Source of the DNA: Chlorophyllum brunneum
Lineage: Eukaryota > Basidiomycota > Agaricomycetes > Agaricales > Agaricaceae
Assembly (NCBI GenBank): GCA_963576785.1
Contig: OY756139.1
Span: 1,612,001 to 1,676,000, forward strand
Length of the DNA stretch: 64,000 nt
Reading direction: 5' to 3'
In this document: in pieces, positions 58,495 through 64,000 of the stretch
How positions within the stretch are numbered: position 1 is the stretch's first letter
Layout: each line of letters opens with the position of its first letter
Notes under the pieces: generated by a model
Database searches by the model: none
What the model saw: only the letters and a program-made list of their open reading frames with translations
Told to the model about the DNA's origin: nothing
Translations under genes and position numbers: made by a program

Positions 58495-60012
58495 ATGGAG
58501 GGTGTTAACTGGGACTTGTTGTCATCGTATGCTGGTCTTCTTGCTTTGGCAACACTCTCAGTTTGCGCAGGGTCATTTGGCTCGTTACCGGTACTCCAGA
58601 ATCACTTCTGCGCAGGAACAAGTCCCGTAACCAAATTTCGTTGCAGAAATCGCGGCTAGGTCATGCGAGAAACGATGCGAATCAAGGGGCTGCAGCGAAC
58701 AAAGACGACGAGGAAGAGATAGGGCGTATGTCTTCAGACGATGCCTGGTTGTTCCCCATTGTGAGCATAGGATTTCACAGTTGACCGAATACGTCCGATG
58801 CATGTGTGTGAATGAGGATGCTGTTGCAGATCGGTTCCGTGGCATTGTTCGGACTTTACACCGTCGTCAAATATTTCGGGACAGACTGGGTCAACTGGTT
58901 CCTCGGTTGGTATTTTTCCGTCGCGGGTATTGGGAGTGTGTGGAAAGTGAGTGGTTGCTGGGGGGCACATAACTCCACACTGAAACTATCTAGTCGTCGA
59001 TAGCGTTGGTTCAATGGCTCGTTGGCGATGAACGCTGGAAGTCCTTCCACCACTTTACTTTTATCATTCAGAAGAACAGGAAGCGTAGGTCTTCGATTCT
59101 TCGAAGATTACGGTCACTAAAGTTGATTACAGCACTTTTGTCTTTTTCCTGGAGAACACCCACAGTCTTTCTACTCCCGCTCGCTTTCGTCCCTTCCGTG
59201 CTCTATAACCTTGGACCTCCTGCACAAAAATCGATCATGCTCACGGACGTCCTGGGCCTCTCATTTTCTCACAATGCCTTGTCGTTATTGAAAATCGACT
59301 CTTTCAAAACGGGTTCGATTCTGTTGAGTGGCCTTTTTGTCTACGACGTTTGGTGGGTATTTGGAACCGAAGTGGTACGTTGTTCCCTCTCCCTTTTGCT
59401 TGAGATTGATAACACGATCGAAACTACAATATTAGATGGTGAAAGTAGCCACTTCTCTAGACGTACCGATCAAACTCTTATGGCCGAAATCCTTGTCCCT
59501 GGCTGGTGATCGTGGCTATACTATGCTTGGACTGGGTGATATTGTGATACCTGGAACTTTTATTGCCCTAGCCCTACGTTACGACCACCATAATTATCTG
59601 AGAGCTTCCTCGACACCGCCAAAAGCGAACTTTCCTAAACCATATTTCTACGCGAGCTTGTTGGCCTATATCCTGGGTTTGATTACGACCATGACGGTAA
59701 TGCATGTGTTTCATGCAGCGCAGCCTGCTTTATTATACTTGAGGTAAGCGTCTTGCGTAAAAGAAGTTTTCATGGACTCTAATAAAGTGTCACAGTCCTG
59801 CATGCATCCTGTCGTTCTTGATCACTGCGGGTTTTCGCCGAGAACTACGAGAAGCCTGGAGCTGGAACGATGGGCCAGAAGGTAACCCCAAGGAATGCAT
59901 AGATCTTGGTGTTGGACAAGATACACAGATTACACAGATTGCCAAGACCCTGTCGAACAAGGCCCACAGCGGCGAAATAAGGCTCAGAACTACTTCCAAG
60001 GTCAGCAAGTGA
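58495..60012 (+). CDS. Signal peptide peptidase (intramembrane aspartyl protease)
   Basis: Presenilin-type protease of the ER that clears signal peptides. The start at 58495 (MEGVNWDLLSSYAGLL) lies only 240 bp after the mannanase stop. A basic, acidic-tailed loop near 58620-58740 is followed by the helices GSVALFGLYTVVKYFG, WFLGWYFSVAGIGSVW and VFLLPLAFVPSVLYNLG. SIMLTDVLGLSFSHNALSLL, the catalytic FVYDVWWVFGT and the catalytic MLGLGDIVIPG come next, and the conserved QPALLYLSPA has the PAL motif. YASLLAYILGLITTMTV separates the last two. The cytosolic tail ends RLRTTSKVSK, TAA 60010-60012. About six exons; both Asp are present, so it should be active. Confidence 0.92.
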
Positions 60013-63000
60013 ACTCGGCTTGATATATATCCTGGTTGCTTGCCGGTGTTAGTTGTCCATTTATAGTATAACGTGAGACTCGTTCGTGGGTCGGTGTGAA
60101 TCGTGGGGCCTACATCAGGCAGTTGAGAACCGAAGTAATGTAACGAGTGGGCAGCATGCCAAGTGAAATGTGATTGAACAAAAAGTAAGTTTGCATGGAA
60201 GAGCTGCACCACTTGCCGCGAGGTCCTATGACAAATGACTTCGCCGACCTTCCCACCTTTCCCCATCCGCCTCTGTGTGTTTTACTCGCAAGTCGTACTG
60301 ATGTTTTTTAATGGGTGATGGAAGAGGAGTGTGAGTTACTCAACTCAGCCCCATGCCCTTTAGTCAAAAGACATTCTCGTCCCGTCAAGCAACATGTCAT
60401 CGGATTACCCAATACCAGATCTCGTGCGCTGATTCGGCGATCGATGTCGACGCAACGTTGATGTGGCGGGACGGCGTGAGTGAGGAATGATCTATGGCGA
60501 GCAAGACAAGGGGGGTCTGTGGCCGAGTATCAGGATATTGTGGAGAGTGGCTATATTCGGCGGAGTTGTGCATCTTCGAGCTTCGACCTTGGAGTTTTCA
60601 AGTTAGACAGGGCTGGAGGACGTGTGTGCACTAGTAAGGGACTTGGCAGGTAGTTTGGGACCGAGTGGAAAGCAAGCGACTGCAAGGATTCAGGCGAGGG
60701 GCTTCTCTCTTATCTCGGACCTGGGTCCTGGCTTCTTATATATGTTCGTGTGGGCGCGTGGCACGGGATAAGGATAACGTCTGGGACCTGAAGAGTTCAT
60801 TTAAATTAGTCCAGAAAGGAAGTCATCCAGTTGGTGTGGTTCATCTCAGGGAAGACAGCTCATCGTTTGTGCGTCAAGATAAGCGGGACGGAGACACCGT
60901 TATTTCCTCGGTACATTGGCCAAGGCTGGTTTGGACCATATACACTCCAAGTGGTAGGTGAGGTCTGTTTGTACCGCCTGGCCATGAAGTTGCGGAAAAG
61001 AACGTGTTTGTATATTACTGCAGCAGCGGACATGTTTAGCATCTATCTGATCTGCCAAACACGTTGCTATCGGGACCTTATATGATGTGTCTTATAGTCC
61101 TTTCGATGCCCGGCTTCCAGTGTGAAGACATATCGACCTGGACCCAGAACAGGACCACCCCTTCATTGAAAGTCGTACAGTATTTTTTGTTTCGAGATGA
61201 GATAGGTATGCACCTTGGAATTGTTGGTCCGGCTATCCAGGACGGCGAGAAGGGCAGACTTCCCTTTGACTTGTGCCCCCCTCTGAAGTCGCGAGACCCC
61301 CTCATTTTTACAGAACTGGGCGGGATCTCCTTATGTAGCATGTGTTTATCAAATGAGGCACTTCATAAAACTTGATTAGAGGAGTGGATTATGCCCAGGT
61401 TTCTTCAAAATCCAGAAGGGCTAATAAAGCACCACTTGTTTGGAGTACCAGTAATTGTGGAAAAGAGGTCGTGTTCGAATGTATAGATATTGGAGGGATT
61501 TTGAGACTGAGAGTGCCTGAAGAATACGGGTGTATTTCCGTAGATCACCATATGGTTTCAAAATAGAGAATATATGGTTTAGCCATATGCGAGGGACTGC
61601 TTTCCTGTGCATTTGAGGACTTTTCGTTGGGTTCGGAGGGGCTTCGTGGGAATAAAAGCTACCGAATTCGGAATTATGATATTATTTTAGTACAAATATA
61701 ATTCCAGAATCCATAAGCAACAGGGGTCACTACGGTTTACGGCTGACCACGCCAATTCTGCATGGGTGAACATAGTGAGAGGTTGTGGAGAATCCAGATA
61801 AGTAGAAGCGAGATGCATACCTTACATTAATGAATTAACGTCAGAGAACGTAGGTAATTTATGCCCTGATGGGAAGTAGGTGGGACTTGTGAGTAATAAG
61901 GCGTTGCGGGGTTGGGTTGACGAGAAGAACAGCGCGACAGGTTATTGTTGGGAATTTTGGGAACGACATTATGAATGGTTGATAGCGCGGGGGATTGGAA
62001 ATGAAATTAAGGCCGGCCGAGAGCGTGACGGCTGCCAAGGCGATGAAGCCCTGGCAAACCGCAAGTACGGAATCACCTGTGGAAGAAAAGATGATTTGTG
62101 AGGACCAGTTCGGTGTGGGTAGTCATTCGTCGTAAATGCATGAAGCAGGGGCCATGAATGTCGTCAGGTGTAGTGCAAGGGTTTTCATGAATTGCATGGG
62201 CTTGCTCGTGCAATGGAGGGGGGGTCGGGATAATGAGGTCAAGCTTTGACTTGGGTGACTGTTAAGAACTAGGTGTTCGGTGCATAGTGTTTTGTCAAAA
62301 TTCGTATGCCTGCGGGACCGGAATCGGGTTCGGGCCCGGATTCATGACTATACAGGGCAATATCCGGCCGTCTGTTTTTCGTGTGGAGGGTTTCTTCCAT
62401 ACTTCTCATCTGTCAACCAAAGCGATTTCTACGTGTGAGGTGCTGTTTTGGGCCTGGTGTCAGACCCGAGGTCCGGGTGCTTGTTGATTGGGTGGGAGGG
62501 ATGGGGAGTGTACAGTGAGAATTGTAGTTTTTGAGGATTTGTTCTCCTGTTTGTGGAGCGGGCGGGAGGGCGAGGCGGAGAAACCAAGAACCAAATAAGG
62601 ACGAAAGAACCACAGAAGATCGGCGGTGAAGTGTGCAGTTATCGAGGGCCAAAATGATGGATCATGAACGGGGGAAGGTGGAGGCGTGGAATCGGCGGAC
62701 GGTGGATCTGACGAGGAGAGCGATTGTGTTGGAAGTGGCGGTGGTGGTGAGGAGGTTCCTGAATCTTGCTGCACACGCCTCCCAAGTCGCGTCTGCCAGA
62801 TCCACCGATCGGACACGGCCCCGGTCACTCTGCCCAAAATTCTGTCTCTGGCACCGGAGGCTTGCACTGGTGACCGGGGTCCATTCCCTGCGAGCGGACC
62901 GTGATTGGGTATGGATGCGGGTAGCAAACGAGCCAGCCAGCCCAAGGCGGCCAGGGCTCCTTCTTCCTTCCATCATCAATCTCGACCATCTCCATCGTCT

Positions 63001-63159
63001 CGTCTAGCTTACTTCCCCTCATCTAGGTATTCATTCATTCTTCCGTCTGTCGTTTACCCTGACACCCCTCTTAGGTCGACATCTTCTGTTTTGGCTTGTC
63101 ATACCCTCTCGCGCTCTCGCGCACAACCAACATTCCTACCCAACACGCCCGCAAAACGT
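60013..63159. other. 3.1-kb stretch without recognisable gene
   Basis: Only short frames below about 160 codons on either strand, none with a known motif or a plausible exon chain. AT-rich patch near 61675-61700; G-rich, C-poor runs between 62450 and 62720. It contains the 3' flank of the signal peptide peptidase and probably a long promoter for the next gene. An untranslated RNA or a poorly conserved gene cannot be excluded. Confidence 0.4.
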
Positions 63160-64000
63160 ATGGAAAGGCCCTCTACAGGCAACAGGGGCCGGTCTGATGC
63201 TCCCTTATCTGGCTGGACTACTGCTAGGCCAACTTTGAATACATCTCCGCTTGCCACCCACCAAGGTGTATCTTCGCCATCAGAGCTCAGTCCCCATCCT
63301 TCCTCTATACCCCCTTCGTCCACGTCTTCGCCATGGTCGCAAGCAGCCTCTCTTAGTGCGACGCACTCCCCCAATCAATTCCTACCACTTAGCTCCACCT
63401 CCCGTACCAACAGTACCGACACACTTGACACTAGTATTAATATCCAACAGTTCAATAATACTGATTGGGCATCCGTATTTTCTGCTCCACTCAATCCTTC
63501 TATATTCGCTGCCCTTGCTGCCAACGGAGTCCTTGGTCAACTCCCATCCCTCTCTCAAGGCGCACCATCCAGCTTACCCTCCTCCGCTTTCCATCATAAC
63601 AGTTCTTCCTCCTCTCCCACCGTCTCAATCTCAACGCACCCGAGCACTTCTGGCTCTTGGACTCAACCTTCCAGTTTATACAGCAACCCTTCTCTTTTTC
63701 CATCCAAGCCGTCTCTCCCACGCTCAAACCCTTCCCTCACTCCGCAGCTCCATATCCCCAAGGACAAGCACACCTCTTGTGAGTTAACTTTTGTTTTACG
63801 ACTGTTGAGGTGCTCGTTTAAGTGGATTGTATTTCTAGTTCATGACAGACGCTCGTCTCTCCACCCAATTTCTGATAACTCCATCAATCCCCTTGATCCT
63901 ACTTTGATAGCCCGCGGAAATTCTACTTCTCGTTACGACGCCCCCATCAGTTCCAGTTCAATTCTCCGCCATCCCCCAATCCAACCCGTCCACTACAACC
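63160..64000 (+). CDS. Ser/Pro/Thr-rich protein, 5' part (runs off window)
   Basis: The start at 63160 (MERPSTGNRGRSDAPLSGWT) follows a pyrimidine-rich leader. The first exon (63160-63778, 206 codons) is Ser/Pro/Thr-rich, with a more ordered stretch INIQQFNNTDWASVFSAPLN and SIFAALAANGVLGQLPSLSQ. A 60-nt intron (63779-63838, GTGAGT to TTCTAG) leads to a second exon that reaches the window edge (FHDRRSSLHPISDNSIN). The DWASVFSAPL text is the kind found near the N-terminus of fungal transcription factors, and a long upstream promoter fits a regulator, but no DNA-binding domain is in view. Confidence 0.65.
   Translation, partial: MERPSTGNRGRSDAPLSGWTTARPTLNTSPLATHQGVSSPSELSPHPSSIPPSSTSSPWSQAASLSATHSPNQFLPLSSTSRTNSTDTLDTSINIQQFNNTDWASVFSAPLNPSIFAALAANGVLGQLPSLSQGAPSSLPSSAFHHNSSSSSPTVSISTHPSTSGSWTQPSSLYSNPSLFPSKPSLPRSNPSLTPQLHIPKDKHTSCELTFVLRLLRCSFKWIVFLVHDRRSSLHPISDNSINPLDPTLIARGNSTSRYDAPISSSSILRHPPIQPVHYN

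Noticed and set aside
62460..62945. 161-codon minus-strand frame and over 120 codons on plus in the same DNA
   Set aside because: Overlapping frames in G-rich DNA with repetitive Pro/Ser or Arg text; typical of chance in skewed composition.

Overview
This is a 64-kb piece of a basidiomycete nuclear genome, most likely an Agaricomycete. The evidence is gene-dense DNA on both strands, genes split by many introns of about 45-65 nt, TACTAAC-like branch points, and fungal families such as a Kre6/Skn1 beta-glucan protein, a Zn2Cys6 factor, a Pns1 transporter, and a CBM1-mannanase. Most real genes show up only as chains of short exons, so the coordinates given are start-to-stop gene spans, with exon junctions quoted where I worked them out.

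Layout. 0-6.3 kb (+): end of a GTPBP1-like GTPase, a KRE6/SKN1 gene and a membrane-anchored GH18 chitinase. 6.7-11.9 kb (-): a four-helix membrane protein, a PNS1 transporter and a PP2C phosphatase; the last shares a 107-bp head-to-head promoter with an eIF5-mimic (BZW-type) gene (+). 13.7-18.3 kb (-): a Zn2Cys6 regulator and meiotic MND1. 18.5-20.6 kb (+): a cytochrome P450. 21-29.9 kb (-): a low-complexity protein of about 1050 residues, complex I NDUFS7, a PASK-like kinase and the MAG1 DNA glycosylase. 30.4-39.8 kb: three genes of the proteinase-inhibitor I9 (Pbi2) family; the first is split by a 7.35-kb Copia LTR retrotransposon. 40-53 kb: an unknown protein (-), an SSU1-like transporter with an apparent frameshift (+), a type II PI4-kinase LSB6 (+), the CUS2/Tat-SF1 splicing factor (-), a complex I 21-kDa subunit (-), a UPF0643-like protein (+) and another unknown protein (-). 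53.6-60 kb (+): gamma-glutamyltransferase, CBM1-GH5 mannanase and signal peptide peptidase. 60-63.2 kb: no gene recognised. From 63.16 kb: the 5' part of a Ser/Pro-rich protein running off the window.

The host genes are unlinked housekeeping, wall, secretion and degradation functions rather than a pathway cluster. The most interesting material is (1) the I9 inhibitor array broken by the Copia element, with a clean 5-bp target duplication; (2) the Copia element itself, with a primer site complementary to the anticodon arm of initiator-Met tRNA, a spliceable intron that could switch Gag-Pol to Gag, and a CpG-decay signature in its LTRs and most of its stop codons; and (3) extreme splicing: micro-exons of 7, 12 and 15 nt, a first exon coding only the start codon, and four apparent GC-AG introns.
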